Assembly (NCBI GenBank): GCA_016291895.1
Contig: JAEEZO010000037.1
Coordinates: 1 to 9,055, forward strand
Length of the DNA: 9,055 bases
Direction: 5' to 3'
From: Caryophanales bacterium
GTDB taxonomy: Bacteria; Bacillota_I; Bacilli_A; RF39; UBA660
The position numbers and the translations under genes are program-made. Shown here piece by piece: positions 1-6,158 of this stretch. The stretch's first letter is position 1, and each line of letters opens with the position of its first letter. Below the pieces are notes generated by a model. The model ran no database searches. It saw nothing but the letters and a program-made list of their open reading frames with translations, and was not told where the DNA came from.

Positions 1-759
1 AATTGTAACATTAGCTCCATATTTATATGATTTAACTTCTGGAATATTTGGAGTTCCTGTAGGTAAAGTATCATTTGTATAACGATAAGTTACATTATGA
101 ACATTTCTCTTATAATATAGTTTTAATACTAAAGTACCATTTCCATTTATGATTCCTGATGGAATATTATTTTCATTATTTTCATCTATTACGATACCTT
201 CATCATTTCTAATATCAGCAACTGCTAATGTATCTGTTGTACCTTCTAGATTATCTGTTTTAAATAATGAATAATTAGTATCATTTATATTTTCATAATA
301 ATGTTCTACTTTATAATTTGAATTAATTGCATTAAATGTTCCTTTAAGATTTACATTATTAGCTGGCATCTTAAATGTTTGAACAACGTTATTATCCATC
401 ATCCAACCATTAAATTCATAACCAGGTGCTGTAGCCTCATCTTCAACAGTTACTGTTTCTTCATACTTATATTCTTTATCTGTTGGAAGAGTTGATACAC
501 CATTTGGTAATGGATTATTTGTAAAACTATAAGTTACTTCATATTTATTTCTTTTATAATATAACTTTAATTCTAAACTGCCATCACCATTAATATTACC
601 TGTTTTGATATTATTTTGATTATTAGTTTCAAAAGTAAATCCTGTATATTCTTTTTCTTGAGCTACTATATTTGTATCTGTAGTACCACTCTTATCTTCA
701 GTTTCAAATAAAGTATACTCGTCATCATCTATATTTTCTCGATAATGAAGTACTTTATA
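1..759 (-). repeat. Two tandem 444-bp (148-aa) MucBP/SHIRT-like repeat units, second one cut by the window edge
   Basis: Unit 1 covers residues 300-447 (nt 759-316) and unit 2 starts at residue 448 (nt 315) and runs off the edge. Both begin YKV-x-HY, carry GTTDT about 27 residues in, and share LKLYYKRN followed by VTY and a TNxxLP turn. The protein repeats are clearly related but diverged in detail, unlike the near-identical zinc-ribbon repeats further right. More units may follow outside the window. Confidence 0.85.
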
Positions 760-1656
760 AGGAGTATTTGTATTAGCTTCATAGATTGCTTTAATAACAT
801 AGTTAGTTTTAACTATAGTATCAACATTTACTTCGTTATTATTTTCATCTACCCATTTAACAAATGTATAACCAACTTTTTCTGGTGCTGTTAGTTCTTC
901 TAAAGTCGAACCATATTTTTTAGATAGTGTAATAGGTTCTTCCCCACTATCTTTATCAATTGTTACATTGAAATAATCAAATTTACCTTTAACATAAATA
1001 CTATTAAATTCAATTCCTACTTCAACTTTCTCTTGAGCAAAAATGATAGATGGAATTAATAAAACCATCATAACAATTAATGAAATACGAACTTTATTAT
1101 TAATATGTAATTTACTTAAACAATATATGAATACAACAATTGATATAATCAAAGCAATTATATTTAAATGGATACTATCTCCTGTAATTGGAATAACAAT
1201 ATCTTCTTTTTCACCATCATCAGTTATTAATGTAATAGTTACTTTGACATTATCAAGTTTTACTTCTTCTACATTCTTTAATAGATTTTTATATGAGATT
1301 TTAATCTTAACATTGGATTTTTCATTTTTTGCTATCTCATCATTACTATAATCATATTCAAATAAAATGTTTTCATTTTCATTGTTATCACTAATTCCCA
1401 CAATAGTATACTTTTTATTTTCTTGATTTATTAAGTCAAATTCAAATGTAACATAATCATCTACTTCATTAAAAATAATGTTACTAGTTACTTTATTATT
1501 ATTTAAAATAGGATCACTAACTTCTATAGATCCATTTTTATTTAACAATTTAAAATCAGTTACTTTTAAATCTAAAGCTTTAACATCGATATTAAATAAA
1601 AATAAAAGTAATGGAATAATTAATAATAATACTTTTTTTCTTAAGCCTATTTTCAT
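1..1656 (-). CDS. Repeat-containing surface protein/adhesin, 5' part only (runs off the left edge)
   Basis: The frame is open from an ATG at 1656 to position 1 (552 codons, no stop), so the C-terminus is outside the window. A GGAGA Shine-Dalgarno sits 4 nt upstream of the ATG. Residues 1-26 form a signal peptide (basic start, Leu-rich core, VKA cleavage site). Residues 27-150 are a beta-rich domain I do not recognise. IPITGD at 155-160 is followed by a hydrophobic stretch (164-181), basic residues (182-190), a second hydrophobic stretch (191-206) and FAQE. This resembles a sorting signal followed by a second signal peptide. Residues 224-295 match the InlB B-repeat/Listeria-Bacteroides (Flg_new) type, with a GYTFVKW core. 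Then 148-residue units follow at 300-447 and 448 onward. Each has a MucBP-like half (YKVxHY, GTTDT, LKLYYKRN) and a SHIRT-like half (VTYxxTN). Family knowledge suggests an extracellular adhesin or stalk; the ligand is unknown. Domain assignment is by eye. Confidence 0.88.
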   Translation of the reverse strand, partial: MKIGLRKKVLLLIIPLLLFLFNIDVKALDLKVTDFKLLNKNGSIEVSDPILNNNKVTSNIIFNEVDDYVTFEFDLINQENKKYTIVGISDNNENENILFEYDYSNDEIAKNEKSNVKIKISYKNLLKNVEEVKLDNVKVTITLITDDGEKEDIVIPITGDSIHLNIIALIISIVVFIYCLSKLHINNKVRISLIVMMVLLIPSIIFAQEKVEVGIEFNSIYVKGKFDYFNVTIDKDSGEEPITLSKKYGSTLEELTAPEKVGYTFVKWVDENNNEVNVDTIVKTNYVIKAIYEANTNTPYKVLHYRENIDDDEYTLFETEDKSGTTDTNIVAQEKEYTGFTFETNNQNNIKTGNINGDGSLELKLYYKRNKYEVTYSFTNNPLPNGVSTLPTDKEYKYEETVTVEDEATAPGYEFNGWMMDNNVVQTFKMPANNVNLKGTFNAINSNYKVEHYYENINDTNYSLFKTDNLEGTTDTLAVADIRNDEGIVIDENNENNIPSGIINGNGTLVLKLYYKRNVHNVTYRYTNDTLPTGTPNIPEVKSYKYGANVTI

Positions 1657-1677
1657 ACAATCTCCAATTATGTAAAT

Positions 1678-1706
1678 AGTATATCATTTTAAGAATTATT
1701 TTTCTA
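1678..1706 (-). promoter_or_regulatory. Probable sigma-A promoter of the left surface-protein gene
   Basis: Read on the minus strand, TATACT (1683-1678) lies 17 nt downstream of TAGAAA (1706-1701), a 4/6 match to TTGACA. The predicted transcription start near 1671 leaves a leader of about 15 nt, just enough for the GGAGA ribosome site. It lies between the upstream gene's terminator and the ATG, so the surface protein is probably its own transcription unit. Confidence 0.55.
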
Positions 1707-1723
1707 CTATTTTCTTTTATTAT

Positions 1724-1751
1724 ATAAAAAAAGCCATATCATCTATGGCTT
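1724..1751 (-). terminator. Intrinsic terminator overlapping the 3' end of the zinc-ribbon gene
   Basis: Perfect 8-bp stem: AAGCCATA (1731-1738) pairs with TATGGCTT (1744-1751) across a 5-nt loop. On the minus strand it is followed by a run of seven T (1732-1726). The stop codon of the zinc-ribbon gene (TGA, 1741-1739) lies in the loop, so the stem's upstream arm encodes the last residues of that protein. Confidence 0.85.
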
Positions 1752-2638
1752 CTACTCGTAACTTCTAAACAAGATGCTATAACATCATCTTCTGACATTT
1801 GAAGATAAAGATCTGTTCCACAATAATTACATTGATTAACTTCAAAAAGATCACTAAAAACATTTGCTTGTTGACAAGCTGGGCAATTACAAAAAACATA
1901 GCCATTATTTCCATAAGTAAATCTTTTTCTCTTTGTAACTGGTAGTATTTCTATAGTATTTGTTTCAGGATTTAGAGAAGCAACTTTAATTCCACCACAC
2001 TTTATGCATTTTGTTCCTTCATTATTTAAAGCTTGTTCTCTTGTTACAATAACATCACAATTACAGTAAGGACAATTACAAAAAGCTCTCTCTTCTCCAG
2101 GTTTATGTTGATATTTTTCAAAAAATTCTATTTCATTATTTTGATTTTCAGAAATAAAATATGTTTCCCCACATTTCATACATTTTAAGGCTCCATCAGA
2201 TCCTATTTTATCTTTTGGTACTACTGTTTCTCCCCTACAATATGGGCAACTACAGTAAACATAACTATTATTTCCGGAATTAAATTTTCTTTTCTTTTTA
2301 GCAGGTAGTAATTCTATAGTATTAGTTTTAAGATTTAGACAAGCAACCTTAATTTCGCCACACTTTATGCATTTTGTTCCTTCATTATTTAAAGCTTGTT
2401 CTCTTGTTACAATAACATCACAATTACAGTAAGGACAATTACAAAAAGCTCTCTCTTCTCCTTGTTTATGATGATATTCTCTTGAAGTCTCTATTTCATT
2501 ATTATCATTTACAGAAACAAAATATGTTTCGCCACAACTTTGACATTTTAAGGCTCCATCTTTATCTAATTTATCTTTTGTAATTACTCCATCTGCTCTA
2601 CAATATGGGCAATTACACTTTCTAACTGTATCTTCCAT
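1739..2638 (-). CDS. Five-zinc-ribbon repeat protein of unknown function
   Basis: The product is 299 residues, soluble, with no signal peptide or membrane segment. I do not recognise a named family. It contains five CxCPxC...CxxCG zinc ribbons. In the first four, the metal-binding Cys pairs are 18 residues apart (for example C10/C13 with C32/C35, and C68/C71 with C90/C93). The fifth, at 252-273, has 14. The layout is A-B-A'-B'-C with a 121-residue period; Lys/Arg-rich linkers (KKKRK, KRKR) follow each B unit. The basic linkers and ribbons would suit nucleic-acid or protein contact, but that is inference. I chose the ATG at 2638 because AGAGGA lies 8 nt upstream and a TATAAT -10 box lies between it and a longer in-frame ATG at 2713, which lacks a ribosome site. 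The gene appears monocistronic. Confidence 0.85.
   Translation of the reverse strand: MEDTVRKCNCPYCRADGVITKDKLDKDGALKCQSCGETYFVSVNDNNEIETSREYHHKQGEERAFCNCPYCNCDVIVTREQALNNEGTKCIKCGEIKVACLNLKTNTIELLPAKKKRKFNSGNNSYVYCSCPYCRGETVVPKDKIGSDGALKCMKCGETYFISENQNNEIEFFEKYQHKPGEERAFCNCPYCNCDVIVTREQALNNEGTKCIKCGGIKVASLNPETNTIEILPVTKRKRFTYGNNGYVFCNCPACQQANVFSDLFEVNQCNYCGTDLYLQMSEDDVIASCLEVTSRSHR
1995..2098 (-). repeat. Perfect 104-bp direct repeat, copy in zinc-ribbon unit B'
   Basis: Identical base for base to 2358-2461, at an offset of 363 nt (121 codons, in frame). It encodes most of unit B', from the GEERAF lead-in through the CIKCG knuckle. Flanking sequence diverges immediately outside the block. 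Confidence 0.95.
2358..2461 (-). repeat. Perfect 104-bp direct repeat, copy in zinc-ribbon unit B
   Basis: Partner of 1995-2098. I compared the two copies base by base and found no differences, while the neighbouring A and A' ribbons of the same gene differ at many residues. Confidence 0.95.
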
Positions 2639-2668
2639 AAAATATCCTCTCAAGATTATTACAATACT

Positions 2669-2697
2669 ATTATACAACAAAAAAAGTTTTATTAAAA
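2669..2697 (-). promoter_or_regulatory. Probable promoter of the zinc-ribbon gene
   Basis: A perfect TATAAT -10 box on the minus strand (2674-2669) puts the start near 2662, about 24 nt before the ATG at 2638. The -35 at 17-nt spacing (TTTTAA, 2697-2692) is weak. A better TTGACG at 2703-2698 sits too far away (23-nt spacer). The box lies inside the longer open frame, which supports the shorter start. Confidence 0.55.
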
Positions 2698-2707
2698 CGT
2701 CAACGTA

Positions 2708-2736
2708 TTGCATTTTACTAATAAAAATGTCATAAT
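2708..2736 (+). promoter_or_regulatory. Probable promoter driving the guanine riboswitch and permease
   Basis: CATAAT (2731-2736, 5/6 to TATAAT) lies 17 nt after TTGCAT (2708-2713, good only in its TTG half). The predicted start near 2743 is about 12 nt before the aptamer's P1 helix. This promoter is back-to-back with that of the zinc-ribbon gene. Confidence 0.5.
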
Positions 2737-2743
2737 GATATTG

Positions 2744-2887
2744 GAAAGTAATAAGTCATATATGCCTAATAATATGGTTTAGGTGTTTCTACCTATTCAC
2801 CTTAAATGAATGGACTATGACATCATACACACCACTATCCATGCCAACTTCATAGTCTTACATCCTTGGGGGAGTGTAAGATTTTTT
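2744..2887 (+). ncRNA. Purine riboswitch, guanine class, with transcription-attenuation platform
   Basis: The aptamer spans 2755-2821. P1 pairs GTCATA (2755-2760) with TATGAC (2816-2821). P2 pairs CCTAA (2765-2769) with TTAGG (2779-2783), with an L2 containing AATATGG. J2/3 reads GTTTCTACC (2785-2793). P3 pairs ATTCA (2795-2799) with TGAAT (2807-2811) around L3 CCTTAAA. The base before the 3' P1 strand, equivalent to position 74 in xpt, is C (2815), which by established knowledge selects guanine/hypoxanthine over adenine. GACTATGA (2813-2820) is perfectly complementary to TCATAGTC (2850-2857). Forming that antiterminator would break P1 and take up the first bases of the terminator, so ligand should switch the permease off. 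I saw all pairings directly; switching is inferred. Confidence 0.95.
2856..2887 (+). terminator. Riboswitch expression-platform terminator
   Basis: TCTTACA (2856-2862) pairs with TGTAAGA (2875-2881), extended inward by TCC with GGA across one bulged G. The stem is followed by TTTTTT (2882-2887). It lies before the permease ribosome site, and its 5' arm overlaps the antiterminator strand at 2856-2858. Confidence 0.85.
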
Positions 2888-2917
2888 ATTTTCCAGAAAT
2901 AATTTGGAGGTGATTAT

Positions 2918-4471
2918 TTGAAAAACAACAAAGAAAAAGACAAAAAAACAACTGTTGATCGTACAAAAGAAAAAAAGAAAGAAGGAAAATTAGATAGGTT
3001 CTTTGAAATAACCAAAAGAAATTCTAGCAAAAAAACTGAAATATTTGCTGGTATAACAACATTCTTAGCAATGGCTTATATCTTAGTAGTTAACCCTAAT
3101 AATATTTTATGGGGTGGTACTGCTGATCCAAGATGGACAACAGTCTTTATAGCTACTGCTATTGGTGCATTTATTGGAACTTTATTAATGGCCTTACTTG
3201 CAAAAATGCCTCTTGCTCAAGCTCCAGGTATGGGACTTAACGCTTTAGTTGGTTCAATCATTGGTGGTGCAATGGGATTTGCTTTCTCTTATGGAAATGC
3301 AATGGCCTTAGTATTCGTAAGTGGTATTATCTTCCTTCTTTTATCAATCATTCCTTGTGGAAGGAAAAAAGATGGAAGTCGAATGTCCTTGAGGGAAAAA
3401 ATCTTTGATGGAGTACCGAAAGCTGTTAAATCAAGTATCTCCGTTGGTATTGGTTTATTTATAGCTTTCATTGGACTACAAAATGCTCATATCATTGTTG
3501 GTAATAAATTTACCTTAGTACAATTAATTGATTTTAATAATAGAGAATTATGGGCTTTAGGAGGAGAAGCATGTACTGCTATTGTTGCAATCTTCGGTTT
3601 ATTTGTAATTACTGTTCTATCTCATTATAAAGTTAAAGGATCTGTAATTATTGGTATTGCTGCTGCAACTATTCTTGCTATTCCACTTAAAGTTGCTAAC
3701 TTAGATATAATTGCTGGTAATACAGCTGGTATTACTTGGAAATTCTGGGAAAATATTAAAAATTTCTTTAGTACAGGAGAAAATTCTGTATTCTTATCTC
3801 TATTTAGAGGTGGATTTAAATTCCCAGATGGTTCTTTGATGACTGCTATAATGTTAACAGTATCATTTGCCATGATTGATATGTTCGATACAATGGGAAC
3901 CGTTATTGGTTGTTGTAAAAATGCAAATTTAATGGATGAAGATGATAAACCAATTAACTATGGAAAAATGATGTATGCTGATAGTACAGCAACAATTGCT
4001 GGTTCACTTCTTGGAACTAGTACAGTAACAACTTTCGTAGAAAGTGGTACTGGTGTTGCTGCCGGTGGTAAAACTGGTTTAACAGCTTTATCAACAGCTG
4101 TCTTATTCTTATTATCAATCTTCTTATTACCATTATTTGCTTTCATTCCATCAGCTGCTGCTGCTTCAGCATTAATCTATGTTGGTGTATTAATGATGAT
4201 GAATATTAAAGATATTGATTTCGTTAATATTAAAAATGCTGTACCAGCATTCATAACAATTATTGTTATGTTACTTGCATATTCAATCACTGATGGTATT
4301 GGAGCAGGTATTGTATCATACTGTATTATTGATTTAATTATTTGGATAATTGATTTAATTAGATATAAATTTGGAAAATTAAAAGAAAAACCTAGATTAG
4401 ATATAACTTGGGTAACATTTATCATTTTAATTCTATTCTTAATTTATTTCTTAGTTCCAACAATAATATAA
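2918..4471 (+). CDS. pbuG: NCS2-family guanine/hypoxanthine permease (AzgA/PbuG type, COG2252-like), TTG start
   Basis: A 517-residue polytopic inner-membrane transporter, predicted to import guanine/hypoxanthine by cation symport. Family marks include EIFAGITTFLAMAYI at 41-55, APGMGLN at 102-108, a DMFDTMG element around 321-327, and FVESGTGVAAGG around 373-384 with the conserved Glu at 375. These fit the AzgA/PbuG branch of NCS2 better than the xanthine/uracil branch. The start is TTG at 2918, 7 nt after an ideal GGAGG (2906-2910); no ATG lies nearby in a suitable position. Residues 2-39 form a very Lys-rich cytoplasmic extension ahead of the first helix. It is controlled by the guanine riboswitch directly upstream, which supports the substrate call independently. 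It ends on a terminator, so it is monocistronic. The choice between PbuG and PbuO cannot be made here. Confidence 0.93.
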   Translation: MKNNKEKDKKTTVDRTKEKKKEGKLDRFFEITKRNSSKKTEIFAGITTFLAMAYILVVNPNNILWGGTADPRWTTVFIATAIGAFIGTLLMALLAKMPLAQAPGMGLNALVGSIIGGAMGFAFSYGNAMALVFVSGIIFLLLSIIPCGRKKDGSRMSLREKIFDGVPKAVKSSISVGIGLFIAFIGLQNAHIIVGNKFTLVQLIDFNNRELWALGGEACTAIVAIFGLFVITVLSHYKVKGSVIIGIAAATILAIPLKVANLDIIAGNTAGITWKFWENIKNFFSTGENSVFLSLFRGGFKFPDGSLMTAIMLTVSFAMIDMFDTMGTVIGCCKNANLMDEDDKPINYGKMMYADSTATIAGSLLGTSTVTTFVESGTGVAAGGKTGLTALSTAVLFLLSIFLLPLFAFIPSAAAASALIYVGVLMMMNIKDIDFVNIKNAVPAFITIIVMLLAYSITDGIGAGIVSYCIIDLIIWIIDLIRYKFGKLKEKPRLDITWVTFIILILFLIYFLVPTII

Positions 4472-4503
4472 AAAAAGAATCACTTTTGTGATTCTTTTTT
4501 TTT
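4471..4503 (+). terminator. Strong intrinsic terminator after the permease gene
   Basis: A perfect 13-bp inverted repeat: AAAAAAGAATCAC (4471-4483), loop TTTT, GTGATTCTTTTTT (4488-4500), with T running on to 4503. It begins at the last base of the stop codon. The A tract on the other arm means it could also work on the minus strand, though no minus-strand gene needs it. Confidence 0.93.
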
Positions 4504-4504
4504 A

Positions 4505-4533
4505 TTGTAAAGAACTTGATAAAAGATTATAAT
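4505..4533 (+). promoter_or_regulatory. Promoter of the TraB/GumN-family gene
   Basis: TTGTAA (4505-4510), a 17-nt spacer, then a perfect TATAAT (4528-4533). The predicted start near 4540 falls at the edge of the GGAGG (4541-4545), giving a leader of only about 11 nt before the ATG at 4551. Confidence 0.75.
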
Positions 4534-4550
4534 CATCTTAGGAGGATAAT

Positions 4551-5582
4551 ATGTATAATGAATATAAGGGTGAGATTGTTGAAAAAAAGAAAAAGAATAT
4601 ATTACCATTTATTATAATAGGGTTAATTATTGTTCTTGTAGGTGGTTATTTCTTATTTACTAAAGTATTAAATAAAGAAGAAGAAAATAACATTAACGAT
4701 AATAATACTAATAATGGTGGTAGTGATACTACTGAAAAATCAGAAAAAGTAACACCATTAATGTATGAGATTACTAAAGAAGGTAGTGATAACAAAATCT
4801 ATTTGTTTGGAAGTATTCATTTTGCTAATATTGCTGATATGGAATTTCCAAAATATCTACTAGATGCATATAATGCAAGTACTCACTTAGCATGTGAATT
4901 TGATGTAGATGAATTTATGAAGAATGCTAATCAACAAGAATTAATTAATGACTATCTATATAGTGATGGAACATCATTAAAAGATCATTTATCTAAAGAA
5001 ACTTATGATAAAGTTATTAAGTTTGCAAAAGATAACTATGAATATGATGAAATGGTGACAAATCAATTTAAACCAAGTTTTATTGAATCTTTAGTAACAC
5101 AATTAGTTTTAAAGAAAACAGGTATTAGTACTTTAACAGGTATTGATAAATATTTCTTAGAAAAAGCTAAGGCTGATAAAAAGACAATATTAGAAGTAGA
5201 ATCATATAAATTACAAATGGATATGGAAAATAAGATATCTGATAAATATTATGATTTATCTTTATCTGAATTAATTGGTGATATTGATAAAGCTGTTAAC
5301 GATATGAAAGAATTATATGTTGCATGGAGTAATGGTGATGAAGAAAAGCTAATTAAATTAACGGAAGAAGAAGGAGATACTCCTGAAGAAAAAGTTCTTA
5401 TTGCTGAATATAATAAATTACTATTATTTGATCGTAATATTGGAATGGCTAATAAGTTAAAAGAATATTTTAATGATAATAAGAAAGTCTTCTATATGGT
5501 TGGTGCTGCTCATTTAGTTGGTGATAAAGGTATTGCTAAATTACTAGAAAATGATGGCTATAATGTTAAGAAAGTAAATTAA
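4551..5582 (+). CDS. Membrane-anchored TraB/GumN-family protein
   Basis: 343 residues. A short basic N-terminus (EKKKK at 11-15) precedes one transmembrane helix (17-36), an Asn/Asp/Glu-rich linker (42-66) and a TraB/PrgY/GumN-type domain from about 69 to the end. The paired family motifs are present: GSIH at 87-90 and GAAHLVG at 318-324. So are an acidic strand residue (E116) and the RN pair with following MA (295-300). Eukaryotic TIKI relatives are metal-dependent proteases, but the bacterial role is not established. The positive-inside rule places the domain outside the membrane. GGAGG lies 5 nt before the ATG. It has its own promoter and terminator, so neighbours say nothing about function. 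Alternatives to peptidase activity, such as a binding-only role, cannot be excluded. Confidence 0.87.
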   Translation: MYNEYKGEIVEKKKKNILPFIIIGLIIVLVGGYFLFTKVLNKEEENNINDNNTNNGGSDTTEKSEKVTPLMYEITKEGSDNKIYLFGSIHFANIADMEFPKYLLDAYNASTHLACEFDVDEFMKNANQQELINDYLYSDGTSLKDHLSKETYDKVIKFAKDNYEYDEMVTNQFKPSFIESLVTQLVLKKTGISTLTGIDKYFLEKAKADKKTILEVESYKLQMDMENKISDKYYDLSLSELIGDIDKAVNDMKELYVAWSNGDEEKLIKLTEEEGDTPEEKVLIAEYNKLLLFDRNIGMANKLKEYFNDNKKVFYMVGAAHLVGDKGIAKLLENDGYNVKKVN

Positions 5583-5601
5583 TTTTTACTTTCTTTTTTT
5601 T
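5568..5601 (+). terminator. Intrinsic terminator formed by the 3' end of the TraB-family gene
   Basis: AAGAAAGTAAA (5568-5578) pairs with TTTACTTTCTT (5585-5595) over a 6-nt loop, 11 bp in all, with an uninterrupted T tract to 5601. The 5' arm encodes the last amino acids of the protein and the stop codon (5580-5582) sits in the loop. Confidence 0.9.
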
Positions 5602-5602
5602 A

Positions 5603-5611
5603 TGCTATAAT
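5603..5611 (+). promoter_or_regulatory. Extended -10 promoter of the ECF transporter operon
   Basis: TGCTATAAT (5603-5611) is a full extended -10 element. The -35 at 17-nt spacing (TTTTTA, 5583-5588) is poor and lies inside the preceding terminator, consistent with reliance on the TG motif. The predicted start near 5618 leaves about 19 nt before the ATG, with AAGAAGG (5621-5627) as ribosome site. No riboswitch fits in this gap. Confidence 0.7.
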
Positions 5612-5636
5612 ACTTTTAAAAAGAAGGTTAATTATC

Positions 5637-6158
5637 ATGAAAATTAAAAAGATCATTATCGCAAGTTTACTTCTCGCATCAACAATAGTTCTATCAAGAA
5701 TATTATCTATTAGAACTCCTATTTTAACTATTGGTTTTTCGTTTGTACCAATTATGTTATCAGGAATTATTCTAGGTCCTAAATATACTATTTTTATATC
5801 AACTCTTGCTGATATTATAGGAGCTTTATTATTTCCTATAGGTAGTTTCTTTTATGGATTTACCATAACTGCCTTTTTAACAGGACTTGTTTATGGTATA
5901 TTCTTATACAATAAAGATGAATTCAAATTAGATAAAAAGTTTATCATTAAATCTATTATTGCAATCTTAATAGTCACTATTATTCTAAATGGTGTTTTAA
6001 ATACTATATGGATTAAAATGACAGTTAAAGACGCTAGTAAGATTATTATTGTTCCAAGAGTTATTAAACAATTAATAATGATACCTGTTAAATTCTTAGT
6101 ATTAATGTCTATATCTAAGCTATTTGGTGAAAGGATTAATAAACTAAAGCATGATTAG
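5637..6158 (+). CDS. folT: ECF transporter S component, FolT-like (probable folate uptake)
   Basis: 173 residues, about the usual length of S components, with roughly six hydrophobic helices and a basic tail. It is the substrate-binding membrane subunit of an energy-coupling-factor importer. FolT-like marks are LSRILSI followed by TPxLTIGF near 19-34, the GIILGP turn, the ADIIGALLFPIG loop, GFTITAFLTGLVYG, and NTIWIKM with PRVIKQLIMIP late in the chain. The small-xxx-small pattern at the start of helix 1 (ASLLLAS) fits S-component docking onto EcfT. Folate is inferred from sequence resemblance; other vitamins are possible. The gene leads the operon and overlaps the ATPase gene by 8 nt. No tetrahydrofolate riboswitch was found upstream. 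Confidence 0.87.
   Translation: MKIKKIIIASLLLASTIVLSRILSIRTPILTIGFSFVPIMLSGIILGPKYTIFISTLADIIGALLFPIGSFFYGFTITAFLTGLVYGIFLYNKDEFKLDKKFIIKSIIAILIVTIILNGVLNTIWIKMTVKDASKIIIVPRVIKQLIMIPVKFLVLMSISKLFGERINKLKHD

Noticed and set aside
1043..1675. Plus-strand open frames of about 100 and 65 codons at 1043-1351 and 1478-1675
   Set aside because: They lie antisense to the signal peptide and N-terminal domain of the left surface protein, which has a good ribosome site, promoter and domain structure. The plus frames have none of these.
1739..1741. Possible Mycoplasma-type code with TGA read as Trp
   Set aside because: TGA ends the zinc-ribbon gene exactly inside a terminator hairpin, and Trp codons in the permease and surface proteins are TGG.
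1995..2461. Repeats as part of a mobile element or CRISPR array
   Set aside because: Only two in-frame copies inside one coding sequence at a 363-nt period, with no terminal inverted repeats, transposase or spacers.
2639..2713. N-terminal extension of the zinc-ribbon protein from an ATG at 2713, which would add a hydrophobic 25-residue leader
   Set aside because: No ribosome site precedes that ATG. A perfect TATAAT lies inside the extension, and the ATG at 2638 has a good AGAGGA. The hydrophobic look comes from AT-rich promoter sequence.
3289..4425. Several minus-strand open frames of 60-82 codons within the permease gene
   Set aside because: They mirror the codon pattern of the permease and have no recognisable domains or ribosome sites.
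5583..5636. A tetrahydrofolate or other vitamin riboswitch before folT
   Set aside because: Only 54 nt lie between the genes, filled by the terminator tail, an extended -10 promoter and the ribosome site. There is no room for an aptamer.
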